A stretch of 64,000 bases of DNA from Pseudophaeobacter sp. EL27 (GCF_900313025.1 NZ_OMPQ01000005.1:186001-250000), one strand, 5' to 3'; positions 28,217 to 37,667 are shown, numbered from the stretch's first letter. Translations and numbers: made by a program. The notes: generated by a model not told the origin, from the letters alone.

Positions 28217-29218
28217 TCAGCCCTTGGCGCGGCGTGGACGCTGGGCATGCAAGACCTTGAAACGGTTGTCCCCCGCGACCTCATCCACCACTGCAAAACG
28301 CTCCCCGAGCAGGGTCTCATAGGGCAGGTGCCGGTTGGCCACCATCCACAGATGCCCCGAAGCCACCAGCATATTGGCCGCTGCCGAGATAAAGGCCTGA
28401 CCCAGCTCAGGTTCCGATTTGCGTGCGCTGTGGAAAGGCGGGTTCATCACCACTGTGTTGATCTGTTCCGGCGCCTGCCACTTGCGCGCATCGGCCCAGT
28501 GGAACGCGGCCCGCGCATCCGCAACATTCTGCCGGGCACAGCCCAGCGCCACGTGATCGGCCTCGACCAGATGCAGGTGCTCGACGCCCGCGTGTTTCAG
28601 GAGCTGCGCGGAGAGATAGCCCCAGCCAGCACCAAGATCGGCAACCCGGCGGCCCAGTTTCTGAGGCAAGCACCCCGCCAACAGCGCCGAGGCCGGGTCG
28701 ATCCCATCGGCAGAAAACACCCCCGGTGCAGTCACAAAGCCGTCGACCTTATCGCCCGGCTCCGGGATCCAATCTGTCAGCGCATTGTTTCCACCCTGGA
28801 ACCAGAAAATCTTACCATGCGCCTTTGACACCGGTGACGAAGTCTCGGTGTGTTTACGCAGGTTCTTGAGCACCGAATCGATCCCGTCGGTCTTGGCCCC
28901 ATCCACCAGCACCGGGCCTGTGGTCACGGTCTCGGCCTGGGCCACCAGCAAACGGGCCTCGGCCTTGGCGCGCGGCAGGAAAACCACGGCAGCCGCAAAG
29001 CGCTCGGGCTCTGGCAGATCCGCCAACCCAGGCAGGCAGGCAAAGCCGGCAGCCTCAAAGGATTCATAATCCGGGCGCAGCGGTTGCAGGATCAGAACGC
29101 GCTCTTTTGGCAGGGCAGACAGATCCAGACCGGCGCGCGGCGCAAAGACGGCAATGCGGCCTTCTTCGGGCATGGCACAGCCACCCGCATCAAGGGCCAG
29201 GGACAGGCGCAGGGACAT
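28217..29218 (-). CDS. RsmC-like rRNA guanine methyltransferase (class I SAM)
   Basis: The product of 333 residues has the two-domain layout of RsmC-type 16S rRNA m2G methyltransferases: a degenerate N-terminal half, then a C-terminal SAM fold with VADLGAGWGYLSAQLL (motif I, about residue 192) and NPPFH (the N-P-P-F/Y amino-methylating motif, about residue 262). It should methylate the exocyclic amine of a guanine, probably in 16S rRNA. RlmG is the main alternative. Confidence 0.85.
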   Translation of the reverse strand: MSLRLSLALDAGGCAMPEEGRIAVFAPRAGLDLSALPKERVLILQPLRPDYESFEAAGFACLPGLADLPEPERFAAAVVFLPRAKAEARLLVAQAETVTTGPVLVDGAKTDGIDSVLKNLRKHTETSSPVSKAHGKIFWFQGGNNALTDWIPEPGDKVDGFVTAPGVFSADGIDPASALLAGCLPQKLGRRVADLGAGWGYLSAQLLKHAGVEHLHLVEADHVALGCARQNVADARAAFHWADARKWQAPEQINTVVMNPPFHSARKSEPELGQAFISAAANMLVASGHLWMVANRHLPYETLLGERFAVVDEVAGDNRFKVLHAQRPRRAKG

Positions 29219-29242
29219 AGCACATCCTTTTAGATGTTGATA

Positions 29243-29611
29243 TTATTCTTCTTTTTCCATCGTGCATTGCAGCGGGTGCTGATGCCGATTGGCAAAATCC
29301 ATCACCTGAGCCACCTTGGTCTCGGCGACTTCATGGGTAAAGACCCCAACCACAGCCAGACCTTTTTTGTGCACGGTGAGCATGATCTCGAACGATTGCG
29401 CATGGGTCATCGAGAAGAACCGCTCAAGCACCATCACGACAAATTCCATTGGCGTGTAGTCGTCATTGAGCAACAGCACCTTATAGCGCGGCGGGCGCTG
29501 CGTCTTAGGGCGCGTTTTTGTCAAAAGACCCAGATCGGTCTCGTCATCGTCCGAGAATTTGGACATCATCACAGGCAGCAGCGGCATCGGCTCAATGTTC
29601 CAGTCATGCAT
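29243..29611 (-). CDS. clpS: ATP-dependent Clp protease adaptor ClpS
   Basis: ClpS hands N-degron substrates to ClpAP. The core is clear: [17 protein letters not shown], which forms the N-degron pocket, then VLERFF and MLTVHKKG, ending in QHPLQC. The frame gives 122 residues from 29611; internal ATGs at 29569 and 29566 would give a more typical shorter N-terminus. A TATATAA about 20 bases upstream of 29611 could be a -10 element. clpA, often the next gene, is not adjacent here. Confidence 0.93.
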   Translation of the reverse strand: MHDWNIEPMPLLPVMMSKFSDDDETDLGLLTKTRPKTQRPPRYKVLLLNDDYTPMEFVVMVLERFFSMTHAQSFEIMLTVHKKGLAVVGVFTHEVAETKVAQVMDFANRHQHPLQCTMEKEE

Positions 29612-29686
29612 GGAAATCTATATCCCGCTTATATAGCGTAATGACTGCTCAGGAAAAGGGGCAGGACAAGGGATTGAAACAGTACC

Positions 29687-30418
29687 GTGACAGGCAATTT
29701 AACAACCATTGGCTTTGATGCTGACGACACGCTTTGGCATAACGAGCGGTTCTTTCGGGTGACCCAGGATCGTTTTGCCGAGCTTTTACAGGATCACACC
29801 CCCGATGATCTGGACCGCCCAGCCCTGGATCGGCGCATGTTGGCGGCGGAAAAACGCAATCTCGGGCGCTATGGCTACGGAGTCAAAGGCTTTACCCTGT
29901 CGATGATCGAAACCGCCATCGAAGTCACTGATCAACAGGTTCCTGCATCTGTCATCCAAGAGCTGATCGAGGCGGGCCAGATGATGCTCAGCTATCCGAT
30001 TGAGCTGCTGCCCCATGCCCAGGACGCAGTAACGCAACTGGCGGGCAGCCACCGGGTGGTGCTGATCACCAAGGGGGATCTGCTGGATCAGGAACGAAAA
30101 CTGGCGCAATCCGGTCTGGGGGAGATGTTTGACGCGGTCGAGATCGTCTCTGATAAGACCCCAGAGGTGTACCGTGAGATTTTTACCCGCCACGGGGAAG
30201 GCATTGAACGCGCCATGATGGTTGGCAATTCCATGCGTTCGGATGTGGTGCCGCCGATCACGGCAGGCGGCTGGGGAACCTATGTGCCCCATGGTGAGAT
30301 CTGGGAGTTGGAACATGCCGAACCGCCAGAAGACAGCCCCCGCTACAATGCCATCAAGGATCTGAGCCAGCTGCCAGAGCTCGTTGCGCGGGTTGAGGAA
30401 AAACTGGTCAGGCGATAA
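29687..30418 (+). CDS. HAD-superfamily hydrolase
   Basis: A HAD phosphatase of 243 residues. Motif I is FDADDTLW (nucleophile Asp11, acid Asp13), motif II the threonine in VVLITKG, motif III the lysine in SDKTPEVY and motif IV in MVGNSMRSDV. A helical cap sits between motifs I and II. The start is GTG with a weak ribosome binding site. Substrate unknown; the family includes phosphoglycolate and nucleotide phosphatases. Confidence 0.87.
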   Translation: MTGNLTTIGFDADDTLWHNERFFRVTQDRFAELLQDHTPDDLDRPALDRRMLAAEKRNLGRYGYGVKGFTLSMIETAIEVTDQQVPASVIQELIEAGQMMLSYPIELLPHAQDAVTQLAGSHRVVLITKGDLLDQERKLAQSGLGEMFDAVEIVSDKTPEVYREIFTRHGEGIERAMMVGNSMRSDVVPPITAGGWGTYVPHGEIWELEHAEPPEDSPRYNAIKDLSQLPELVARVEEKLVRR

Positions 30419-30481
30419 CCCAACACCCTAAAGACAGATCATAAAAGACCGCGCAAAAATATCATCAGGAGCAGACAGCCC

Positions 30482-30808
30482 ATGCCACATGCAGAGATAA
30501 AATACTCCAGCGACCTGCAACTCGATAGCGCCGCAATTCTGGCAGAGATTGAGGCGATCATCCTGCAACACGATTCCGGTGCAGGCGCCTGCAAGGGGCG
30601 CGCCTACCCCACCAATGAGTATCATCACAGCCATGTCACCGTCAGCGTCAACCTGCTGGTGAAACCGCACCGTGATGCGGCATTCTCAGCCGCTCTGCTC
30701 AGCGCACTGGAGCAGGCGGTGAGTGCCAAGCTGCCGCGCCCCTGCGAGTTCTCATTTGGATTGCACTACTCCACGCCCCATTACGTGACTCGCAGACTCG
30801 AACCCTAG
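30482..30808 (+). CDS. CHMI-like tautomerase (5-carboxymethyl-2-hydroxymuconate isomerase family)
   Basis: This 108-residue protein starts MPHAEIKYSSDL, the hallmark of the CHMI family in which Pro1, exposed after Met removal, is the catalytic base. The rest (HHSHVTVSVNLLVKPHRD, then a helix of Ala/Leu) fits the tautomerase fold. Typical HpaF works in homoprotocatechuate breakdown, but no other hpa gene is present here, so the substrate is unclear. AGGAG lies ten bases before the ATG. Confidence 0.75.
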   Translation: MPHAEIKYSSDLQLDSAAILAEIEAIILQHDSGAGACKGRAYPTNEYHHSHVTVSVNLLVKPHRDAAFSAALLSALEQAVSAKLPRPCEFSFGLHYSTPHYVTRRLEP

Positions 30809-31168
30809 CAGCCCCAGGCAAAGAGAGGGAGGGCGGGGCCACCCCGGCCTCTTCTGCGCTGTGGATAAGAATCGCGGCGGCGTTGGCAAACAAACTTTTC
30901 ACCTGTTGCCCAGAGGTCGCACAGAGGGCAATTCGCCTGCTGCTGCCCCAGGATTTGGCAGGGAAAAAGCCAGTGATTTTATTTACACTTCTTTAAGGTA
31001 ACCCCGATTTAGGCGAGACTCGCCGCTGTGCCACTAAATCTGGGGGAAGCCCTTTCTCACCCCAGCTTACCCTCTGATCGCCAAGGTTTCTTCCAGCCAC
31101 CTTCTATGCTACGATTTTTTCATAGCAGGCAAAAACGTCAGCCGGAAAACCGGCGGCAAGAGGCAAAA
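30809..31168 (+). promoter_or_regulatory. 360-bp leader region of the D,D-carboxypeptidase gene
   Basis: No gene is seen here. A possible promoter is TTGGCA (30955-30960), 17 bases, then TTTATT (30978-30983). An imperfect inverted repeat around CTATG...CATAG lies near 31107-31129. AAGAGG at about 31159-31164 is the ribosome binding site of the next gene. Confidence 0.35.
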
Positions 31169-32821
31169 ATGGCAGATATCGTGCAGATCAGGTGTATTCA
31201 CCTGGTTCGCGGGCAGCGGGCATTCGCCCGGTCTGTACTGTGGATCATGGGTGTTCTTCTCTCTCTGGGATTGTGGCTGATTCCCCCGACTCAGGCGCAG
31301 GCGGCGGCCTATGCGGCGGTGGTGGTTGACGCCCGCACCGGCGAGGTGCTGCATTCGCGCAATGCGGATGCGCGGCTACATCCCGCCTCCCTGACCAAGA
31401 TGATGACGCTCTACATCGCCTTTGAGGCGGTGCGAAACGGTGAAATCTCCCTCGACCAGAAGGTGCGCATCAGCAAAAATGCCGCCTCCGAGCCGCCCTC
31501 CAAGCTGGGTTTGAAGTCCGGCCAACGCATTGCCTTTCGCTATCTGATCCGCGCCGCCGCGGTGAAATCCGCCAATGATGCCGCCACCGCCATTGGTGAG
31601 GCCATTTCAGGGTCCGAGGCCGCCTTTGCCCGGCGTATGACCCGCACCGCCAAGGCGCTTGGCATGTCGCGCACCACCTTCAAGAACGCCCATGGGCTCA
31701 CCGAGGCGGGGCATCTGTCCACCGCCCGTGACATGACCACCATGGGGCGTCACATCCTGTATGACTACCCAGAGTATTATCACCTGTTCAAACGCCCTTC
31801 GATTGATGCGGGGGTCAAAACCGTCCCCAATACCAATCGTCGCCTGCTGGCCAGCTACCGCGGCGCTGACGGGATCAAGACCGGCTATACCCGCGCCGCA
31901 GGGTCCAACCTTGTTGCCTCGGCCAAACGCGGCAATGAGCGCATCATCGCCACCGTTTTTGGCGGCAAATCCTCCACCTCACGCAATGCCAAGATTGTCG
32001 AGCTGCTGGATCTCGGCTTTCGCCGTGCGCCTTCGCGGGCCAGAGTACAGGCGCCCGGACGTCCGGCCTATGTTGGCAATCGTGGGCTGGGCGACACCAC
32101 CCGAGTGGCCGGTGCCACCAGTGGCGGCGCAGGCAAGACGGTCCGCGTCAACGGGTTGGTGAAAACCAGCCTTCGCCCCCTGGCCCGTCCCACCCCAATT
32201 GTGGACCCGGATGTTATCGCCGAAGCCGTGCAGATCGCCACCGCGACCTTGCCAGACGACAACCCGGCACCAAGCACCGAGACGATCACAACCGCAGAAC
32301 TGGGCGCCGAACTGAGCACGGAGCCGCCAGCGGATACTGGGACAAGCGCAGACACCGGGATCGACCCGAATATTCTGCAGGCCAGCATCACCGCCGCCAT
32401 TGCCGAGGCCGAGGTGCTGCCGGCCTCTACCGGCGCAACGCCAGCCTCGCAGGCCGTCACAGCCGCTGCAGTGCAAACCGTGCCCTTTACCGGATTGCGG
32501 CCAATGGCCCGTCCCGTCAGGCTGGCCAATGCAACCGCCCCTGCCGAGCAGGTCCCGGTGGTGGTGACACGGCTTTCCACCTCGGGCGGGCGTTATTGGG
32601 GCATCAATGTCGGACGCTACACCAATGCCTATCAGGCGGAGAAAGTCCTGCTGCGCACCGCGCTTTCGGAGATGGAAACCCTCAACGGCACCCTACGTAA
32701 AGTGGCAAAATCCCGTCTGGGTTATGACGCCAATTTCCTAGGGATGACCAAGGAGCAGGCGGAGCTTGCCTGCCGTCGGTTGAACGCCCGCAACATCGCC
32801 TGCGACACGCTTGGCCCCTAG
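31169..32821 (+). CDS. D-alanyl-D-alanine carboxypeptidase (S11) with C-terminal SPOR domain
   Basis: This PBP5/6-type enzyme of 550 residues trims the terminal D-Ala of peptidoglycan stem peptides. The N-terminal segment (residues 23-45) is a signal peptide. The catalytic motifs are SLTK (S-x2-K), SAN (S-x-N) and KTG, in order and intact. After the peptidase comes a Pro/Thr/Ala-rich linker of about 180 residues, then a SPOR domain (GRYWGINVGRY to the end) that binds denuded septal glycan. The SPOR domain suggests recruitment to the division site. The ATG at 31169 with AAGAGG is preferred to the in-frame start at 31028. Confidence 0.93.
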   Translation: MADIVQIRCIHLVRGQRAFARSVLWIMGVLLSLGLWLIPPTQAQAAAYAAVVVDARTGEVLHSRNADARLHPASLTKMMTLYIAFEAVRNGEISLDQKVRISKNAASEPPSKLGLKSGQRIAFRYLIRAAAVKSANDAATAIGEAISGSEAAFARRMTRTAKALGMSRTTFKNAHGLTEAGHLSTARDMTTMGRHILYDYPEYYHLFKRPSIDAGVKTVPNTNRRLLASYRGADGIKTGYTRAAGSNLVASAKRGNERIIATVFGGKSSTSRNAKIVELLDLGFRRAPSRARVQAPGRPAYVGNRGLGDTTRVAGATSGGAGKTVRVNGLVKTSLRPLARPTPIVDPDVIAEAVQIATATLPDDNPAPSTETITTAELGAELSTEPPADTGTSADTGIDPNILQASITAAIAEAEVLPASTGATPASQAVTAAAVQTVPFTGLRPMARPVRLANATAPAEQVPVVVTRLSTSGGRYWGINVGRYTNAYQAEKVLLRTALSEMETLNGTLRKVAKSRLGYDANFLGMTKEQAELACRRLNARNIACDTLGP

Positions 32822-32876
32822 GCCTTGTGACATCAGATTAACCCCTGGCCGCACTTACCTCGTGACAGGCCGCAGC

Positions 32877-32906
32877 AAAAGGCCCCTTCCCGAAGGGGCC
32901 TTTTTT
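32877..32906 (+). terminator. Strong intrinsic terminator
   Basis: AAAA, then the perfect hairpin GGCCCCTT-CCCG-AAGGGGCC, then TTTTTT, 56 bases after the carboxypeptidase stop. Confidence 0.93.
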
Positions 32907-32978
32907 AGTATCTTCCAATGTCCGTTAGGAGCCCAAACTCACCTTGACGACCAGAAACATAAACGCTCTTTTCGCCGT

Positions 32979-33308
32979 ATGGATGTATCAGCGATTTTTT
33001 AACAGGTCTATCAAGGCAAACTCAATGGAGCTGTTTGGCTCCTGGATACGCCAGAGAATAGACGTCAGTTCGAGCAAGCTAGTGATATCGACCCGAACAG
33101 CGCCCTATTTTCGAGTAAGTATTTCGATACCTCGGCTTCTGCATTGGTTGAAATAGTCTGGAGTATTCACGATCACTACCCTGAATTGACAAGCATCACC
33201 TTCGTCGGTGTCGTACTTAGCCCGTTTATCGCTGGTGAGCTGGAAGGTGAATATTTGGTTGAGGAAAGGAATGGTGGATTCATCTGCTTTCCCGCAAAGA
33301 GCGACTAA
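32979..33308 (+). pseudogene. Orphan gene disrupted by an in-frame TAA
   Basis: An ATG at 32979 opens MDVSAIF, then TAA at 33000-33002, after which the same frame stays open for 101 codons to a TAA at 33306-33308. The downstream part reads like a normal acidic protein (VYQGKLNGAVWLLD, TFVGVVLSPFIAGELEGEYL, ending FPAKSD), and no usable start follows the stop until far in. One C-to-T change (CAA to TAA) would explain it. The stretch is more AT-rich than its neighbours and sits between a terminator and ccoS, so it may be an acquired, decaying gene. I do not recognise the family. Confidence 0.5.
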
Positions 33309-33375
33309 GTCCGCACAACGGCCCTTGACATATCTCAGCGGTTTTGCGGCCAATTCCTCCGTCTCAAATCGGCGT

Positions 33376-33534
33376 TCAGGGCTTGGGGTGGTCGTCCCAT
33401 TCCTCGCTCAGGATACGGCGCGAATCCCCTTCGGGGTCGTCATACTGGTTTGAGCGCACCGTATAGACAAAGGCCGCCAAAGCGCCGCCGCCCAGCAACA
33501 GCGAAATGGGGATGAGATAGGCAAGAACGCTCAT
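33376..33534 (-). CDS. ccoS: cbb3-type cytochrome oxidase assembly protein CcoS
   Basis: This 52-residue single-pass membrane protein (MSVLAYLIPISLLLGGGALA) has the short acidic cytoplasmic tail typical of CcoS (NQYDDPEGDSRRIL), which is required for cofactor insertion into the cbb3 oxidase. It is last in ccoGHIS, its usual place. Confidence 0.92.
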   Translation of the reverse strand: MSVLAYLIPISLLLGGGALAAFVYTVRSNQYDDPEGDSRRILSEEWDDHPKP

Positions 33535-33567
33535 GGGCTAAGGCACTTTTGTCGGGCGCGGCGCGGG

Positions 33568-35748
33568 TTATTTCAGGCGCAGCGCATTGAGGGATACGGT
33601 GATCGAAGAGCTAGACATTGCCAGCGCCGCAATCAAGGGGGTTGCAAAGCCTGCAATGGCCAGCGGCACCGCGATCACGTTGTAGAGCGTGGCAATGCGG
33701 AAATTCTCGCGGATGCGTTTGGTGGCCTTTTCAGCGACCACACAGGCCTCGGCGATGGGTTCCAGATCCTGGCCCAGAAGTACGATATCCGAAGCCACAC
33801 GGGCCGCATCCAAGGCAGAGGCCGGCGAGATCGAGACATGCGCCGCCGTCAGGGCTGCGGTGTCATTCAACCCATCCCCCACCATCAGAACCTTGCGGCC
33901 CTGATCCGACAGGCTCTGGATCCTTTCGGCCTTATCCTGGGGTAGCGCCTCGGCCAGCCACTTCTGGATGCCCAGACGCTGCGCCAAGTCCTCGACCGCG
34001 CCAGTGGTGTCTCCCGAGATCAGCAGGACCTCTTTGCCGGCAGCATGCAGCTGGGCCACAGCCTCAGCCGCGCCGGGGCGCAGTGCGTCGTGGAACAGGA
34101 AGCCGCGCGGCGCAGCACCCTCACCGGTATCCAGCCAAGCTGCCGTTTGACTGCCCTGGTCAGCACCCAACCAGGCGGCGCGGCCCAAACGAACGGTGCG
34201 GCCCATGTAGTGGCCGTGGGTGCCAAACCCGGGGCGCTCCTGCAGATCGGTGACCTCAGCCGGGGCAATGCCGGCGGCGCGGGCTGCGGCAGTCAGGGCA
34301 CGTGACAGCGGATGCGAAGACCCCTCCGCCAGGGCCAGGGCGATTTCCAGCTCGGCACGGGAGAAGGCATCAAGGTTGTCCAGCTGCGGCGTTCCTGCGG
34401 TCAGGGTGCCGGTCTTGTCAAAGACCACGGTATCCACCCCGGCCAGACGCTCCAACGCGGTGGAGTGTTTGATCAGCATGCCCTTTTTGAACAAGCGCCC
34501 CGAGGCTGCTGTGGTCACCGCAGGCACTGCTAGGCCCAGCGCACAGGGGCAGGTGATGATCAAAACAGCCGCCGCAATATTCAACGCCATGCGCAGATCA
34601 AAAGTGTAGAGATACCAGCCGACAAAAGCCAAAGCTGAGAGAATATGAACGCCCGGCGCGTAGAGCTTGGCCGCGCTATCCGCCAGCGAGGTATAGCGCG
34701 AGCGACCGGATTCGGCGATCGCCACCAGATCCGCCATGCGGTGTAGCGAGGTATCCTCCCCCACCGCTTCTGCGCGCACCACCAGCGGGCCAGTCAGATT
34801 GACTTCTCCGGCTGAGACCTGAGTCCCTGGCGCGGCAAAGACCGGCAGGGTCTCGCCGGTGAGCAGGGAACGATCCAGCTCTGACTCGCCCGTGGCAATG
34901 ACGCCATCAACCGGCATCCGCCCACCAGGGCGCACCAGAATCAGATCGCCGTAGGCCAAATCGGCCACCGCCACCTCGACCTCCACGTCGCCCTCTATGC
35001 GGATGGCGCGTGGCACTTCGAGTGCGGCAAGTTCTTCGGCCGCCGAACGCGCTACAGCGCGGGTGCGGTAATCAAGATAGCGCCCGGCCAGCAAAAAGAA
35101 GGTCAGCGTCAGGGCCGCATCAAAATAGGCATGCTCCCCCGACAGGCTGGTTTCCCAAAGGGATGTGACCAGCGCCAGCACCAGTGCCAGAACAATTGGC
35201 ACATCCATATTGAGCCGTCCCACCCGCAGGGCGCTCCAAGCATTGGTAAAGAAGGGTTTGCCCGCAAAGATCACCGCCGGAAAGGCAATCGCCGCCGAAA
35301 TCCAGTGGAACATATCACGGGTGGCGTCTGAGGCCCCGGACCAGACCGAGATCGACAAGAGCATCACATTCATTGAGGCAAAGCCGGCAACCGCCAGCCG
35401 CATCAATAAATCCCGCCCTGCCTTGTCGCTTTGAGTGGCGGCCAGGGTGGCCAGATCCAGCTCATGCGCCTCAAATCCCAGATCTTCGAGCAGCGGGATC
35501 AGATCATCGGCCCGCAGCTCTGGGTCGGCCTCGATCAGAGCACGTTTCAGGGTCAGGTTGACCCGTGCCGAATGAATGCCCGGATGGGCGTTCAGCCCGC
35601 GTTCAACCGTGGAAATGCAGGCCTGACAGTGGATTGTCGGCAAGGACAGCGCCAGACGCGCCTCAGTTGGGGCGGTCTCAACCGCCTCGTTCGGGGCGGC
35701 AACACAGCCGGGGCACACAGCCATTGCAGGGCGCATCTGGGCAGTCAT
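33568..35748 (-). CDS. ccoI: Copper-translocating P-type ATPase CcoI (FixI)
   Basis: CcoI exports Cu+ to the periplasm for the CuB centre of the cbb3 oxidase. The 726-residue protein has an N-terminal cysteine cluster (CPGC), a heavy-metal-associated domain with HCQAC near residue 40, eight membrane helices, the ion-binding CPC motif (ITCPCALGLAVP), the phosphorylation site DKTGT, and GDGLNDTAAL. It sits between ccoH and ccoS in the normal ccoGHIS order. Confidence 0.97.
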   Translation of the reverse strand: MTAQMRPAMAVCPGCVAAPNEAVETAPTEARLALSLPTIHCQACISTVERGLNAHPGIHSARVNLTLKRALIEADPELRADDLIPLLEDLGFEAHELDLATLAATQSDKAGRDLLMRLAVAGFASMNVMLLSISVWSGASDATRDMFHWISAAIAFPAVIFAGKPFFTNAWSALRVGRLNMDVPIVLALVLALVTSLWETSLSGEHAYFDAALTLTFFLLAGRYLDYRTRAVARSAAEELAALEVPRAIRIEGDVEVEVAVADLAYGDLILVRPGGRMPVDGVIATGESELDRSLLTGETLPVFAAPGTQVSAGEVNLTGPLVVRAEAVGEDTSLHRMADLVAIAESGRSRYTSLADSAAKLYAPGVHILSALAFVGWYLYTFDLRMALNIAAAVLIITCPCALGLAVPAVTTAASGRLFKKGMLIKHSTALERLAGVDTVVFDKTGTLTAGTPQLDNLDAFSRAELEIALALAEGSSHPLSRALTAAARAAGIAPAEVTDLQERPGFGTHGHYMGRTVRLGRAAWLGADQGSQTAAWLDTGEGAAPRGFLFHDALRPGAAEAVAQLHAAGKEVLLISGDTTGAVEDLAQRLGIQKWLAEALPQDKAERIQSLSDQGRKVLMVGDGLNDTAALTAAHVSISPASALDAARVASDIVLLGQDLEPIAEACVVAEKATKRIRENFRIATLYNVIAVPLAIAGFATPLIAALAMSSSSITVSLNALRLK

Positions 35749-35754
35749 ATCGCT

Positions 35755-36219
35755 CTAGCCTCTTACGTGCAGGATCACCCGCTGGGAGAACTCTGTGCCA
35801 TTCTTGGCCCGCGCCACCATGCGGATATTCCAGTTGCCTGGTCCCAGGTCAGCAGGCGCCACATAGGCGCTGCCGTTAAAGGTGAACTCGGGAATCTGGT
35901 CATCCTTCACGTGGGTTGCCCGCCCCAGAGTGGCACTCAACTTGGCCACTTCCACCGGGTTGCCATCGGCATCGGAGATCTCAAGCGTGACCTGATCCTC
36001 CTGCGCCGAGGCGTAGACCGACCAGCCAAGCGATTCCTGCGCATCGCGGCGCAGATCAAATTCCTGGCTGGCCACATAGGAGTTCTTCACCTCAAGCCCC
36101 GGAAAGGTTTTGACCGCATTATAGGCCAGCGCCAGATTGACGCTTATAATGACCCCGAAAGCGCCGCAAAAGATCATCAATACGTGGCGACCTGTAAGTT
36201 CACGCGTCCCCTTAGCCAT
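35755..36219 (-). CDS. ccoH: cbb3 oxidase assembly protein CcoH (FixH)
   Basis: FixH-family protein of 154 residues with one membrane helix near residues 12-32 (HVLMIFCGAFGVIISVNLAL) and a periplasmic domain ending in the NWNIRMVARAKNG beta-strand segments. CcoH stabilises the assembling cbb3 oxidase. It overlaps neither neighbour but sits two bases after ccoG and six before ccoI, a tight operon. Confidence 0.93.
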   Translation of the reverse strand: MAKGTRELTGRHVLMIFCGAFGVIISVNLALAYNAVKTFPGLEVKNSYVASQEFDLRRDAQESLGWSVYASAQEDQVTLEISDADGNPVEVAKLSATLGRATHVKDDQIPEFTFNGSAYVAPADLGPGNWNIRMVARAKNGTEFSQRVILHVRG

Positions 36220-36221
36220 GA

Positions 36222-37667
36222 TCAGTTCCCTTTTCCGTTAAAGGTGGTGTCTTTGTAGGCCCGTTCCCCATTGGAGAGGTCTTCGACCCAGATTCTGACG
36301 GGTGTAGATTCCGCGTCCGAAGCCGCAGCCCCCTTAGGCGTCACGATATAGACCCGCTGAAGATAGGCGGTATCCGCTGGCACATCAACGGCGGCATAGG
36401 GCGTGCCTTCGAGCTGCACCCGCATGGCAGGATCCCCTTTGAGGGACAGTTTGAAGGGGCGGGCCTCACCATGTTTGTTGCGCAGGCGCACATCGTAGGT
36501 GTTACGTACCGAACCATCCGACAGGGTGACATAGGTCGGGTTGCGCACCGGAGCCACCGTCAGGTCGATATCGGAGCGAATGAACAGGGCAAAGACCAGG
36601 CCGAGGCCAACAAAGCTCCACATCGAAGTATACATGATGGTGCGCGGCCGCAGGATGTGCTTCCAGATGTTTTTTGGTGGTTGACCTGCACGCTCATGGG
36701 CCTCGTCCGACAGGGCCATATAGTCGATCAAACCGCGTGGCTTGCCGATCTTGGTCATCATGTCGTCGCAGGCATCAATACAAAGCGCACAGGTGATGCA
36801 TTCCAGCTGCTGGCCATCCCGGATATCAATCCCAACCGGGCAGACATTGACGCAGGCCATGCAGTCGATGCAGTCGCCCTTTGGCGGATCAGAGATCTCG
36901 GCCTGGCCTTTTTTCTTGCTCAGTTTGCCGCGCGGCTCACCACGCCAATCGCGGTAGCCAACCACCAGCGTGTCTTCGTCCATCATTGCCGCCTGGATAC
37001 GGGGCCAGGGGCATGCATAGATACAGATTTGCTCGCGGGCGATGCCGCCAAAAAAGAAGGTCGTCGCTGTCAGAACCAGCATGGTGGTATAGGCAATGGG
37101 ATGCGCCTGACCGGTGACCAGATCCACCATCAGGGTGGGGGCATCGGCAAAATAGAACACCCAAGCGCCGCCGGTGGCCAGACCAATCAACATCCAAGAC
37201 GCCCATTTGGTCAGGCGCAGGCGTGCCTTGCGAAAATCCATTTTCTTTTGCCGGTGCAGACGCAGCCGGGCATTTCGATCGCCCTCAATCCATCGCTCTA
37301 CCAGAATGAACAGGTCGGTCCAGACCGTCTGAGGGCAGGCATAGCCACACCAGACCCGTCCCAATGCCGAGGTAAAGAGGAAAAGCCCCAGGCCCGCCAT
37401 GATCAACAGCCCGGCCACAAAGTAGAACTCATGCGGCCAGATTTCGATCCAGAAGAAATAAAAGCGCCGATTCGCCAGATCCAGCAGAACCGCCTGATCC
37501 GGCAGCGATGGGCCGCGATCCCAACGAATCCAGGGAGTCAGGTAGTAAATCCCCAAAGTGATCGCCAAAATGTACCATTTCAGGTTGCGAAATAGACCCG
37601 ATACGCGCCGTGGAAATACGGGTTCCCTGGCGGCGTATAGGCTGGGGGCGGGATCGGAATCACTCAC
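36222..37667 (-). CDS. ccoG: cbb3 oxidase accessory iron-sulfur protein CcoG (FixG/Rdx)
   Basis: CcoG is a membrane protein with two [4Fe-4S] clusters, proposed to reduce Cu2+ to Cu+ for CcoI. The 481-residue sequence has CGYACPQT in the membrane part, the ferredoxin motif CIDCMACVNVCP near residue 275, and CITCALCIDACD. Five membrane helices precede and follow, and a C-terminal FixG immunoglobulin-like domain closes it. It leads ccoGHIS; an FNR box lies 65 bp upstream. Confidence 0.96.
   Translation of the reverse strand: MSDSDPAPSLYAAREPVFPRRVSGLFRNLKWYILAITLGIYYLTPWIRWDRGPSLPDQAVLLDLANRRFYFFWIEIWPHEFYFVAGLLIMAGLGLFLFTSALGRVWCGYACPQTVWTDLFILVERWIEGDRNARLRLHRQKKMDFRKARLRLTKWASWMLIGLATGGAWVFYFADAPTLMVDLVTGQAHPIAYTTMLVLTATTFFFGGIAREQICIYACPWPRIQAAMMDEDTLVVGYRDWRGEPRGKLSKKKGQAEISDPPKGDCIDCMACVNVCPVGIDIRDGQQLECITCALCIDACDDMMTKIGKPRGLIDYMALSDEAHERAGQPPKNIWKHILRPRTIMYTSMWSFVGLGLVFALFIRSDIDLTVAPVRNPTYVTLSDGSVRNTYDVRLRNKHGEARPFKLSLKGDPAMRVQLEGTPYAAVDVPADTAYLQRVYIVTPKGAAASDAESTPVRIWVEDLSNGERAYKDTTFNGKGN

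Noticed and set aside
30790-30805. GACTCGAACC resembling a minus-strand tRNA T-loop
   Set aside because: It is the end of the tautomerase coding sequence and no cloverleaf can be folded.
32944-33156. 70-codon plus-strand frame from a TTG
   Set aside because: It has a fair GGAG upstream but overlaps the better-looking frame and ends without any recognisable fold. Joining the two frames by slippage at the T6 run still meets the TAA.
33105-33353. 82-codon minus-strand frame opposite the broken orphan gene
   Set aside because: The plus-strand frame gives the more protein-like sequence and composition. The minus frame has no ribosome binding site or known family. Not fully excluded.
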